Assembly: GCA_963752585.1 (NCBI GenBank)
Contig: CAVVYV010000007.1
Span: 372,001 to 436,000 of the forward strand
From: CAVVYV01 sp963752585
GTDB taxonomy: Bacteria > Actinomycetota > Thermoleophilia > Solirubrobacterales > 70-9
Direction: 5' to 3'
DNA length: 64,000 nucleotides
Made by a program: the position numbers and the translations under genes. The notes below the pieces were generated by a model, which saw nothing but the letters and a program-made list of their open reading frames with translations, was not told the origin of the DNA and searched no databases. Below, piece by piece: positions 32,711-41,212 of this stretch (positions are counted from its first letter, which is position 1; every line of letters begins with the position of its first letter).

Positions 32711-33580
32711 CTACTTCAGTTTGAAGGCGCGAATCCGGTCGCGGTGGGCGGCCTCATCACGGGCGTACACCCCGTGAGCGAGGGCCTGCACCAGCCCCAT
32801 CAGGGCAGCGTTCGAGCGGATATAGGAAGGCCCGTTCGAGGAGTAGTAGAGCATCAGCTCGGAGTGCTCGGCGACGTCCGAGAGGGTCGCGTCGGTGATC
32901 GAAAGGGTGCGTGCGCGGCGGTGGCGGGCCAGCTTCAGGGCGCGAAGGATGAGCGGATGGGCGCGGCCCGCGGTGAGGACCACGAGCAGGGTCTCCTCGT
33001 CCATCCGCGAGAGCCGCTGGATGTTGTCCTGGTTGGGCGAGGCGACGATCTCGGCGCGGACGTCGAGCAGCCCGAGCAGATGGCGCAGGTAGCTGGCGAA
33101 GAAGGCCATCTGCTCGACCCCGACGATCAGCACCCGTCGGGAGGTCGCGATCGCCGAGACCGAGGCCTCGACCTGCTCGCGGGTGAGCGAGCGGGCGGTC
33201 TCCTCGATGTTGGAGTAGTCGGCCCCGAGCGAGGCCTCGAACTCCGAGTGGTCGAAGTTGAAGAGGGCGGCCGCGCCGCTGCCGCCGTTGCCCTCGCCGG
33301 CCTGCTCCGCCACCTTGTGGCGGTATTCCTCGATCGCCGCCTGCTGGAGCTCGGGATAGCCGTCGAAGCCGAGGGCCTGCGAGAACCGGACGACCGTCGA
33401 GGATGAGGTGTTGGCGCGGCGCGCCAGCTCCTCCGCGGTCTGGAAGGCCGCCTCGTCGAGGTGGTCGACGATGTAGCGGGCGACGTCCTTCTGGGAGCGC
33501 GAGAAGTCGTCGAAGCGCTCGGTGATGTAGTCGGAGAGGCTCTTCCGAGCCGAGCCGGCCTTGGTCGCGGTCCGTGCCAC
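32711..33580 (-). CDS. MurR/RpiR-family transcriptional regulator with SIS domain
   Basis: 289 residues. N-terminal HTH: LSDYITERFDDFSRSQKDVA, then TAEELARRANTSSSTVVRFS with the RpiR recognition helix, and LGFDGYPELQQAAIEEYRHK. A C-terminal sugar-phosphate isomerase (SIS) domain spans about 130-270 (RRVLIVGVEQMAFFASYLRH, LLVVLTAGRAHPLILRALKL). It binds a phosphosugar and controls sugar catabolism genes in known cases. No obvious target operon is adjacent; its own 3' flank is the hairpin region before pdxS. Confidence 0.9.
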   Translation of the reverse strand: MARTATKAGSARKSLSDYITERFDDFSRSQKDVARYIVDHLDEAAFQTAEELARRANTSSSTVVRFSQALGFDGYPELQQAAIEEYRHKVAEQAGEGNGGSGAAALFNFDHSEFEASLGADYSNIEETARSLTREQVEASVSAIATSRRVLIVGVEQMAFFASYLRHLLGLLDVRAEIVASPNQDNIQRLSRMDEETLLVVLTAGRAHPLILRALKLARHRRARTLSITDATLSDVAEHSELMLYYSSNGPSYIRSNAALMGLVQALAHGVYARDEAAHRDRIRAFKLK

Positions 33581-33650
33581 GGCGGCTCTTTTCGCCCTGG
33601 GCAGCCGTTTCCCTTCCGTTTCCCGGCTGATTCGGCGTTTCTGCCCTCAA

Positions 33651-34070
33651 ATGTGGTTGGATCGCGCGGCGATGACCCTCGACCGGCTGCTGCGGGACAC
33701 CAACCGGAACATGATCGCCTTCGACCTCGCGCTCGGCACAGGCGCCCTGCTCGCCCCGACCGCGACGCTCCGGATGCTCGGGCACGAGGAGCCATCCGCG
33801 GACGCCCAGCGGCTGTTTCAGCGCTGCGGGCCGATCTGGCTCACCTTCGCCGCCGCCCACCTGGTCGCTCACCGGCGGGGCAGCCCCCGCGATTGGTGGG
33901 CGCTCTCCTGGCTCCGCGGAACCGAGCTGCTCACCGACGTCGTCTGGTCGGGCTCGCCGGCGTTCTCCTGGCGGGGACGCGCCGCGATGTGGGGCGCGAC
34001 CTTCTCCAACCTGGCGATGACGATCGGCTTCGCCCACCTCGCCAGGAGCGGCGGCACCGGGCGACGCTAG
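33651..34070 (+). CDS. Small membrane protein of unknown function
   Basis: About 139 residues with several hydrophobic segments (MIAFDLALGTGALLAPTATL, CGPIWLTFAAAHLVAH, TFSNLAMTIGFAHLA) interrupted by charged loops, likely three or four membrane helices. ATG at 33672 is an equally plausible start and neither has a strong Shine-Dalgarno. Divergent from the RpiR gene; its last four bases overlap the convergent lipoprotein gene. Confidence 0.68.
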   Translation: MWLDRAAMTLDRLLRDTNRNMIAFDLALGTGALLAPTATLRMLGHEEPSADAQRLFQRCGPIWLTFAAAHLVAHRRGSPRDWWALSWLRGTELLTDVVWSGSPAFSWRGRAAMWGATFSNLAMTIGFAHLARSGGTGRR

Positions 34071-34546
34071 GGCCCCGCGGCGCTCCGGCTGCACACCTGG
34101 AAGCCGAGCTCCCGGGCCATCCTTCGTCGCTCGGGGGCCCCGGCCGCCGCCTCCTCCTGGGCCTGGCCGTAGGCCTCGCCGTCCTGGTCCTCGGCGGCCC
34201 GCTTGCCCCGCTCGAGCGCATCGCCGACCTCGTCGCGGGCCTCGAGATAGCGGTCATAGGGATCGCGAAGGTCATCCGGGGGCTCGATCTCGCGGAGCTT
34301 GGCCTGGGCGTCGTCGGCCACCCCGAGCAGCCCGTCGGCCTGTTCGGAGCCGTCGGCGGCGTTAGCCGGGGGCTGCGATTGGATCTCGGCGAAGCCCTCA
34401 TCCACGTCGCGGCAGACCTCGTCGCCCCGCTGGACCAGCTCCTCGGCGCTCACCGACTCGGACCCGCCGCCGCAGCCCGCGATCGCCGACGTCCCAGCGA
34501 GGACGACTAGCGCGGCCGCAGCAAGCCTGCGTTGAGGGCGGGTCAT
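34067..34546 (-). CDS. Putative lipoprotein
   Basis: 159 residues. Signal peptide with lipobox (LVVLAGTSAIAGC, cleavage before Cys24), glycine/serine linker GGGSES, then a mostly helical, acidic domain (AEELVQRGDEVCRDVDEGFA, DDLRDPYDRYLEARDEVGDA, GEAYGQAQEEAA). Two later cysteines could pair. Similar short helical lipoproteins are common in actinobacteria without known function. Start and lipobox are clear. Confidence 0.78.
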   Translation of the reverse strand: MTRPQRRLAAAALVVLAGTSAIAGCGGGSESVSAEELVQRGDEVCRDVDEGFAEIQSQPPANAADGSEQADGLLGVADDAQAKLREIEPPDDLRDPYDRYLEARDEVGDALERGKRAAEDQDGEAYGQAQEEAAAGAPERRRMARELGFQVCSRSAAGP

Positions 34547-34589
34547 CGAGCGTCAGCATCCTACGTGGGCGGGGGTACGCTGATCTCAG

Positions 34590-35748
34590 ATGACCGAACG
34601 CGCGTCGTTCCTCCTGCGCGAGACGAGGCCGCCGACCTGGCTCGGCCTCGCAGCCGCCCTGGTATCGGTCGCGGCGATCACCGCGCTCGTCTACCCGCTT
34701 CGCGAGATCGCTCCGGCTGTCTCATTCGGGGTCCTTTACATGGTCGCCGTGCTCTTCGTCTCAATCTTCTGGGGAGCATGGCTGGGAGTGCTGACGAGCT
34801 TCGCCGGGCGCGCTCGCCTTCAACTTCTTCCACATCCCCCCGACCGGCCGGCTCGCGATCTCGGAGCCCGAGGACTGGATCGCGCTTGGCACCTTCTTCG
34901 TCGCCGCCCTGGTCGCGAGCTCGCTGGCGGAGCTGGCTCGCGCGCGCGCCGCCGAGGCGGCGGAGCGAGGCCGAGATGCCCAGGACGCCCTCGACCGGCT
35001 TCTGGAGGCGAACCGGGAGCGGGACGCGCTCGAGGCCGAGGCGATCGAGGCGAGGGCGCTGCGGCGAAGCGACGAGCTCAAGACCGCCCTGTTGCGATCG
35101 GTCTCCCATGACCTGCGCTCGCCGCTGACCGCGATCGTCGCCGCCGGAGAGACGGTCGGCTCCCCCACGGTCAGCGACGAGGACCGGGCGGCGCTGGCGG
35201 AGACGATCACGATCGAGGGCCGCCGCCTCTCGCAGGTGGTCGAGAACCTGCTCGACCTCTCCCGGCTGGAGGCGGGCGCGGCCGAACCACACCGCGACTG
35301 GTGCTCGATCGAGGAGATCGCCGGCGCCGCCGCCGAGCAGGCCTCCGACCCGAACGGCTACACGATGTCGGTCGATCCGAGCAGCCCGCTGATCCGAGCC
35401 GATGCGGCCCAGCTCGAGCGGGCGCTGTTCAACGTGATCGACAACGCGGTCAAGCACTCCAACGGCCAGCCGATCTCGATCCGGGCGCGGGCCGTGAACG
35501 ACCAGCTGATCGTCAGGATCGTCGACCGAGGCCCGGGAATACCCGAACGAGAGCTGGAGCGGGTGTTCGAGCCGTTCCACGGCGACGGCAGCGGAAGGGG
35601 CAGCGGGGCCGGATTGGGACTTGCGATCGCCCGTGGGTTCGTCGAGGCAAACGGCGGCCGGATCTGGGCCGAGGCGCTCCCGGGCCAGGGAACGTCGATT
35701 GTTCTGCGCTTCCCCCTCGAGGAGGTCCCGGAGCGGGTGGAGGGATGA
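34590..35748 (+). CDS. kdpD: KdpD-type sensor histidine kinase lacking the N-terminal KdpD/USP part (frameshifted)
   Basis: Equivalent to the C-terminal half of KdpD: a DUF4118 four-helix membrane module (TWLGLAAALVSVAAITALVY, LYMVAVLFVSIFWGAWLGVL, then in the next frame FNFFHIPPTGRLA and GTFFVAALVASSLAEL), HisKA with SHDLRSPLTAIVAAGETVGS, and HATPase with NVIDNAVKHSNG, DRGPGIPERELERVFEPF and GAGLGLAIARGFVEANGG. An extra G in the GCCGGGCGC run near 34806 shifts the frame. The missing N-terminal half is encoded separately at 41.2 kb. The stop overlaps kdpE as ATGA. Confidence 0.87.
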
Positions 35749-36428
35749 ACGCCCGTCACGCCCGGGTGCTCGTCTGCGATGACGAGCCGCAGATCCTCCG
35801 CGCCCTCCGGGTGGTGCTGCGCGAGGCGGACTTCGACACCGACCTCGCCGAGACCGCGGAGCAGGCGCTCGACCTGGCTTCGGTCAAGCCTCCCGACGCC
35901 GCGATCATCGACCTGGTCCTACCGGACGGCGACGGGGTCGAGGTCTGTAGCTCCCTGCGCGAGTGGAGCCGGATGCCGATCATCGTCCTCTCCGCGGTCG
36001 GCGACGAGGAGGAGAAGGTGCGGGCGCTTGAGGCGGGAGCGGACGACTACGTGGTGAAGCCGTTCGCGCCACGCGAGCTGGTCGCGCGGCTGGAGGCGGT
36101 CCTCCGGCGGTCCGCGCCTCAGGACGAGGAGCCTGTCGTGAGCGTCGACGGGCTCGAAGTGGATCTCCCTGCCCGGGTTGTGAAGCGAAAGGGCGAGGAG
36201 GTCCACCTAACCCCGAAGGAATTCGACCTGCTCCGGGTGCTGCTCCGCAACCGGGGGCGGATGATGACCCACCGCTCGCTGCTGACCGAGGTCTGGGGCC
36301 CCGGCTACGCCGGCGATACCCAGATCCTCCGCACCCACATCGCCAACCTGCGGCGGAAGATCGAGTCGGACGGCGAGTCCCGCTACATCCGCACAGATCC
36401 GGGCGTCGGGTATCGGTTTGCCGCATGA
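35745..36428 (+). CDS. kdpE: KdpE response regulator (OmpR family)
   Basis: 227 residues. Receiver: VLVCDDEPQILRALRVVLRE, phosphorylated Asp in AIIDLVLPDGDGVEV, switch Thr/Ser in IIVLSAVGDEEEKVRALEAG, Lys in DDYVVKPFAPRELVARLEAV. The C-terminal winged helix is LTPKEFDLLRVLLRNRGRMM and YIRTDPGVGYRF. It activates kdp genes under potassium limitation or osmotic stress in known systems. Translationally coupled to the kinase and directly upstream of the pump genes. Confidence 0.95.
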   Translation: MNARHARVLVCDDEPQILRALRVVLREADFDTDLAETAEQALDLASVKPPDAAIIDLVLPDGDGVEVCSSLREWSRMPIIVLSAVGDEEEKVRALEAGADDYVVKPFAPRELVARLEAVLRRSAPQDEEPVVSVDGLEVDLPARVVKRKGEEVHLTPKEFDLLRVLLRNRGRMMTHRSLLTEVWGPGYAGDTQILRTHIANLRRKIESDGESRYIRTDPGVGYRFAA

Positions 36429-36497
36429 GGGTCCGTCTTGACGAAACCTTGATGCGCCGGGGGTGAACCCCCACACACCCTTGACAAGGCACGAGCG

Positions 36498-36590
36498 ATG
36501 CTCGATGCGATGGACCTCATCTCGATCGCAATCGCAATCGTCGCCTTCGCCGCCTTCTACCTCCTGATCGACGGCCTCGACCGGGTATGA
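36498..36590 (+). CDS. 30-residue membrane peptide upstream of kdpF
   Basis: A short ORF absent from routine gene calls: MLDAMDLISIAIAIVAFAAF followed by YLLIDGLDRV, a single hydrophobic helix with an acidic N-terminus and a DGLDRV tail. AAGG lies eight bases upstream of its ATG, and its stop overlaps the kdpF start as ATGA, the same coupling used through the rest of the operon. I believe similar tiny ORFs precede kdpF in other actinobacteria but cannot verify this. A regulatory or stabilising subunit of the Kdp complex is inferred. Confidence 0.68.
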   Translation: MLDAMDLISIAIAIVAFAAFYLLIDGLDRV

Positions 36591-36676
36591 GCGCGGCGGA
36601 GGGCGCGCTGCTGGTCGTCTCGATCGCCCTCTTCGCCTACCTGCTCTACGCGCTTCTCCGGGGTGAGCGGCTGTGA
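36587..36676 (+). CDS. kdpF: KdpF, small stabilising subunit of the K+-ATPase
   Basis: 29 residues: MSAAEGALLVVSIALFAYLL then YALLRGERL. One transmembrane helix with the YLLYALLRxE ending characteristic of KdpF, which stabilises the KdpABC complex. ATGA overlap with the preceding mini-ORF and GTGA overlap with kdpA fix both ends. Too short for most gene callers. Confidence 0.88.
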   Translation: MSAAEGALLVVSIALFAYLLYALLRGERL

Positions 36677-38463
36677 CCGCCCAGGGCTGGATCCAGATCG
36701 CCCTCTACCTGGTGGTGCTGACCGCGCTGACCCCGGTGCTCGGCGCCTACATGGCGCGGGTCTACCAGGGCGAGACGGTGCTCCTCGCCCGGGTGCTCGG
36801 CCCACTCGAGCGCCTGCTGTACCGGGTGCTCGGGTCCGGCGCCCGCGGCGAGCAGGACTGGAAGTCCTACGGCCGCACGGTGGTCATCTTCAGCCTCGTC
36901 TTCTGGCTGCTCCTCTACCTGATCCTCCGGACCCAGGACGTCACACCGTTCAACCCGGAGGGCTTCGGCTCCGCTCCCTGGGACGTGACCTTCAACACCA
37001 CCTCGTCGTTCGTCTCCAACACGAATTGGCAGTACTACGGCGGCGAGACCACCCTCAGCTACTTCTCCCAGATGGGCGGGCTCGCGGTCCAGAACTTCGT
37101 CTCCGCCGCGGTCGGGATGGCGGTTCTCGCGGCGGTGATCCGAGGCTTCGCCAGCCGAGGCGCGAAGGAGCTCGGGAACTTCTGGCGGGACCTGATCCGG
37201 ACGCTCCTCTACATCCTCCTCCCGATCTCCTTCATCGGCGCCCTGATCCTGGTCTCCCAGGGGGTGGTCCAGACGCTCGCCGGGTCAGTCACCTATCAGA
37301 CGATCAGCGGCCTCGACCAGACGCTGGCGCTCGGCCCGGCAGCCTCGCAGATCTCGATCAAGCAGCTCGGAACCAACGGCGGCGGCTTCTTCAACGTCAA
37401 CAGCGCCTTCCCCTTCGAGAACCCGACTCAGTTCTCGAACTTCGTCGAGGTGCTCTTCATCCTCCTGATCCCCGCGGCGCTGACCGCGACCTTCGGGCGG
37501 ATGGTCGGCAACCGACGGCAGGGGTGGTCGATCTACGCCGCGATGCTGATCATGCTGGCGGTGACGATCGGCGTCGGTTACGCGGCCGAGTCGGCGGGCT
37601 CGCCAGCCCAGGAAGCGGCCGGTGTCGAGGTGGACGCCGGCGCCAGCGACACCGTCGCGAGCGGCGACGATCAGACCGGCGGCAATCTCGAGGGCAAGGA
37701 GCAGCGCAACGGGATAGCGGCGAGCGCCGAGTGGTCGGCGGTCACAACCGCCGCCTCAAACGGCTCAGTCAACTCGGCCCACGACTCCTTCACGGGGATC
37801 GGCGGGCTGGTGCCGCTGGCCAACATGATGACCGGGGAGGTGGTCTTCGGCGGGGTCGGCTCCGGCCTCTATGGGATGCTGCTGATGGTCCTGCTCTCGG
37901 TGTTCCTCGCCGGCCTGATGGTGGGCCGAACGCCTGAGTACCTGGGCAAGAAGATCGAGGCCCACGAGGTGAAGCTGGTCCTGATCGGGATCCTGTTCGT
38001 GGAGCTGCTCGTCCTCACCTTCACCGCGATCGCGGTCTCGAGCAAGTACGGCGACCCCTCGATCTTCAACCCCGGCCCGCAGGGCTTCTCCGAGACCCTC
38101 TACGCCTACACCTCACAGGCCAACAACAATGGTTCGGCCTTCGCCGGCTACACCGGATTCGTCCAGCCGAACGCGCCCGGGAACGCCGGCGCATTCGGGA
38201 TCACCTTCGCCGATCTCCTCGGTGGGATCGCGATGCTCGGCGGCCGGTTCGTCCCCCTACTCGCCGCGCTCGCGGTCGCCGGCTCGCTCGCCACCAAGCG
38301 GGTCTCCCCCACCGGCCCCGGCACCCTCCGAACCGACAATCCCACCTTCGTCGTCCTCCTGATCTTCGTGATCGTGATCGTCGCCGCGCTCACCTTCCTC
38401 CCCGCGCTGCTCCTCGGCCCCGTCGTCCAGGGCCTCTCCGACCAACTCGTCTTCCCCCACTGA
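36673..38463 (+). CDS. kdpA: Potassium-transporting ATPase K+-binding subunit KdpA
   Basis: 596-residue integral membrane channel-like subunit that takes K+ from outside. Selectivity-filter repeats are recognisable: FVSNTNWQYYGGETTLSYFS, KQLGTNGGGFFNVNSAFPFE and SQANNNGSAFAGYTG. A periplasmic insertion of about 60 residues (roughly 310-370; QEAAGVEVDAGASDT and so on) is rich in Gly/Ala/Ser. GTG start in a GTGA overlap with kdpF. It is followed by kdpC rather than kdpB. Confidence 0.96.
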   Translation: MTAQGWIQIALYLVVLTALTPVLGAYMARVYQGETVLLARVLGPLERLLYRVLGSGARGEQDWKSYGRTVVIFSLVFWLLLYLILRTQDVTPFNPEGFGSAPWDVTFNTTSSFVSNTNWQYYGGETTLSYFSQMGGLAVQNFVSAAVGMAVLAAVIRGFASRGAKELGNFWRDLIRTLLYILLPISFIGALILVSQGVVQTLAGSVTYQTISGLDQTLALGPAASQISIKQLGTNGGGFFNVNSAFPFENPTQFSNFVEVLFILLIPAALTATFGRMVGNRRQGWSIYAAMLIMLAVTIGVGYAAESAGSPAQEAAGVEVDAGASDTVASGDDQTGGNLEGKEQRNGIAASAEWSAVTTAASNGSVNSAHDSFTGIGGLVPLANMMTGEVVFGGVGSGLYGMLLMVLLSVFLAGLMVGRTPEYLGKKIEAHEVKLVLIGILFVELLVLTFTAIAVSSKYGDPSIFNPGPQGFSETLYAYTSQANNNGSAFAGYTGFVQPNAPGNAGAFGITFADLLGGIAMLGGRFVPLLAALAVAGSLATKRVSPTGPGTLRTDNPTFVVLLIFVIVIVAALTFLPALLLGPVVQGLSDQLVFPH

Positions 38464-38469
38464 TCTGAC

Positions 38470-39114
38470 ATGCGCCGAGACCTGACCGCATCCGCAATCG
38501 CCGCCGTCGTCCTCACCGTCCTCTTCGGGCTCGTCTACCCGCTGGTGACCACCGGGGTCTCGCAGGTGCTGTTCCCGAACAAGTCCGACGGCTCGCAGAT
38601 CGAGCGCGATGGCGAGCTCGTCGGCTCGAAGCTGATCGCCCAGAGCTTCTCGCAGAGCACCCCGATCCCCGAGGCGGAGCGGGGCAAGTTCGGGAAGAAG
38701 GCGATCAAGGAGCCCGACCCCGCCTACTTCCAGCCGCGGCCCTCGGTGACGACCTACAACCCCTCGGTCACCTTCTTCAACAACCTCGGCCCGAACAACA
38801 AGGAGCTCTCGCAGCTGTTCGCCGGATACCTGGATGCCTACCTGGCCCTCGAGGGGCCGTACAACCCCGGCCTCGCCGAGGAGGACGTCCCCGTCGACGC
38901 GGTGACCACCTCGGGCTCCGGCGTCGACCCACACATCTCGGAGGCGAACGCCCGGATCCAGGCGAACCGGATCGCCGAGGTTCGCGGCATCCCTCTCGAC
39001 CGGGTCGAGGAGCTGATCGAGGAGAACACCGACGGCCGAGCGCTCGGCGTCTTCGGCGAGCCCGGCGTGAACGTGCTCGAGCTCAACCTTGGGCTCGACG
39101 AGGAGGAGGCCTGA
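38470..39114 (+). CDS. kdpC: Potassium-transporting ATPase subunit KdpC
   Basis: 214 residues with one N-terminal membrane helix (TASAIAAVVLTVLFGLVYPL) and a periplasmic domain: GELVGSKLIAQSF, PAYFQPRPSV, TTSGSGVDPHISEANARIQA and RVEELIEENTDGRALGVFGE are all KdpC signatures. KdpC acts as a catalytic chaperone for KdpB. It lies between kdpA and kdpB, whereas the usual order is kdpA-kdpB-kdpC. The stop overlaps the kdpB start as TGATG. Confidence 0.95.
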   Translation: MRRDLTASAIAAVVLTVLFGLVYPLVTTGVSQVLFPNKSDGSQIERDGELVGSKLIAQSFSQSTPIPEAERGKFGKKAIKEPDPAYFQPRPSVTTYNPSVTFFNNLGPNNKELSQLFAGYLDAYLALEGPYNPGLAEEDVPVDAVTTSGSGVDPHISEANARIQANRIAEVRGIPLDRVEELIEENTDGRALGVFGEPGVNVLELNLGLDEEEA

Positions 39115-41210
39115 TGGAAGGGACCGTGGTCGGCAGGGCCGAGACCGGGGAGCGGGGCCGGCGCACATCGATGTTCGACCGGGCGCTTCTCGGCCCCGCG
39201 GCCGTCGCCAGCCTCCGCAAGCTCAACCCGCGCCACCAGGTCCTCAACCCGGTGATGTTCGTGGTCGAGGTCGGCGCCCTGATCACCACGATCGGGTGGC
39301 TGATCCAGGTCTTCGGCGGCGAGCCGCTCGGCGGCGGGAACGAGGCCGCCTGGTTCACGTTCACTGTTGCGATCTGGCTGTGGCTGACGGTCGTCTTCGC
39401 CAACCTCGCCGAGGCCCTCGCCGAGGGCCGCGGCAAGGCCCAGGCCGACGCCCTCCGCGCCGCCCGCACCGAGACGGTCGCCCACCTCCAGGACGGCCGG
39501 GACGTTCCGGCTTCCGAGCTTCAGAAGGGCGACGTCGTCGTGATCGAGGCCGGCGAGGGGATCCCCGGCGACGGCACGGTGATCGAGGGGATCGCCTCAG
39601 TGGACGAGTCGGCGATCACCGGCGAATCGGCGCCTGTGATCCGCGAGGCCGGCGGCGACCGGAGCGCGGTCACCGGGGGCACCAAGGTGCTCTCCGACCG
39701 GATCGTCGTCGAGATCACCCAGGAACCCGGCAAGAGCTTCCTCGACCGGATGATCAACCTGGTCGAGGGCGCCGAGCGCCGAAAGACCCCGAACGAGATC
39801 GCCCTCAACATCCTCCTCGCGGGGCTGACGATCATCTTCCTCGTCGTCGTCGTCGCACTCCGGCCGATGGCCGAGTTCTCGTCCACCGACGCCTCGGTGG
39901 CGACCCTGATCGCCCTGCTGGTCGCGCTGATTCCGACCACGATCGGGGCGCTGCTCTCGGCGATCGGGATCGCCGGCATGGACCGGCTGGTCCGGCGCAA
40001 CGTGCTCGCTCTCTCAGGGCGGGCGGTCGAGGCGTCGGGGGACGTCGACACCCTGCTGCTCGACAAGACCGGGACGATCACCCTCGGCAATCGCGAGGCC
40101 ACCGAGTTCGTCCCGATGCCCGGCGTCCAGGAGGCCGAGCTGGCCGAGGTCGCCCAGATGGCGTCGCTCGCCGACGAGACCCCAGAGGGCCGCTCGATCG
40201 TCGTCCTCGCGAAGGGCTTCGGCATCCGCGAGCACGAGATGGCGACCCACCGCTCCAGCTTCGTCCCCTTCAGCGCCGAGACCCGGATGAGCGGCGTCGA
40301 CTTCAACGGCAGCCGCCTGCGCAAGGGCGCGACCGACGCGATCACCGAGTGGGTCGAGTCCGACGGCGGCAAGGCCCCCGCCGAGCTCGCCGCGGAGGCC
40401 GACCGGATCGGCCGGGAGGGCGGAACGCCGCTCGCGGTCGCCCGCGACGACAAGGTCCTCGGGGTGATCTACCTCAAGGACGTGGTCAAGGAGGGAATGC
40501 GCGAGCGCTTCGACCAGCTCCGGGCGATGGGCATCCGCACGGTGATGGTCACCGGCGACAACCGCCTGACCGCCGCGAAGATCGCGGACGAATCCGGGGT
40601 GGACGATTTCCTCGCCGAGGCCACCCCGGAGAAGAAGCTCGACCTGATCCGCGAGGAGCAAGGCGGCGGACGGCTGATCGCGATGACCGGCGACGGCACC
40701 AACGACGCTCCGGCCCTCGCCCAGGCGGACGTCGGGGTGACGATGAACACGGGCACCCAGGCGGCCCGCGAGGCCGGGAACATGGTGGACCTCGACTCGA
40801 ATCCGACGAAGCTGATCGAGATCGTCGAGGTCGGCAAACAGCTGCTGATCACCCGCGGGGCGCTGACCACCTTCTCGATCGCCAACGACGTCGCCAAGTA
40901 CTTCGCGATCCTCCCGGCGATCTTCGCCGCGACCTACGCGACAGAGGCCGGCGGCGACGGGCCGCTGGAGAAGCTCAACATCATGAATCTGGGCACCCCG
41001 GAGTCGGCGATCATCTCGGCGATCGTCTTCAACGCGCTGATCATCCCGCTGCTGATCCCGCTCGCCCTCCGGGGGGTCCGCTACCGGGCGATCGGCGCCA
41101 GCGCGCTCTTGCGGCGGAACCTCTTCATCTACGGGATCGGCGGGATCATCGCCCCGTTCATCGGGATCAAGCTGATCGACCTCTTGGTCCACGGGCTCCT
41201 CGGAGCTTGA
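39114..41210 (+). CDS. kdpB: Potassium-transporting P-type ATPase subunit KdpB
   Basis: 698-residue catalytic P-type ATPase. Phosphorylated Asp in DTLLLDKTGTITLGNREATE, actuator loop SVDESAITGESAPV, KGA nucleotide motif SRLRKGATDAI, hinge MVTGDNRLTAAKIADESGVD and AMTGDGTNDAPALAQADVGV. Membrane segments around 35-80, 220-290 and 590-690. All catalytic motifs are intact. Placed last of the pump genes, after kdpC; a KdpD N-terminal-type gene starts 2 bp after its stop. Confidence 0.97.
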   Translation: MEGTVVGRAETGERGRRTSMFDRALLGPAAVASLRKLNPRHQVLNPVMFVVEVGALITTIGWLIQVFGGEPLGGGNEAAWFTFTVAIWLWLTVVFANLAEALAEGRGKAQADALRAARTETVAHLQDGRDVPASELQKGDVVVIEAGEGIPGDGTVIEGIASVDESAITGESAPVIREAGGDRSAVTGGTKVLSDRIVVEITQEPGKSFLDRMINLVEGAERRKTPNEIALNILLAGLTIIFLVVVVALRPMAEFSSTDASVATLIALLVALIPTTIGALLSAIGIAGMDRLVRRNVLALSGRAVEASGDVDTLLLDKTGTITLGNREATEFVPMPGVQEAELAEVAQMASLADETPEGRSIVVLAKGFGIREHEMATHRSSFVPFSAETRMSGVDFNGSRLRKGATDAITEWVESDGGKAPAELAAEADRIGREGGTPLAVARDDKVLGVIYLKDVVKEGMRERFDQLRAMGIRTVMVTGDNRLTAAKIADESGVDDFLAEATPEKKLDLIREEQGGGRLIAMTGDGTNDAPALAQADVGVTMNTGTQAAREAGNMVDLDSNPTKLIEIVEVGKQLLITRGALTTFSIANDVAKYFAILPAIFAATYATEAGGDGPLEKLNIMNLGTPESAIISAIVFNALIIPLLIPLALRGVRYRAIGASALLRRNLFIYGIGGIIAPFIGIKLIDLLVHGLLGA

Positions 41211-41212
41211 GG

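Noticed and set aside
36430..36500. TTGACG/TTGACA boxes and GGGGGTGAACCCCC palindrome between kdpE and the kdp pump genes
   Set aside because: No acceptable -10 element at the right spacing after either box; the palindrome may be an operator or short terminator but the evidence is too thin for a feature.
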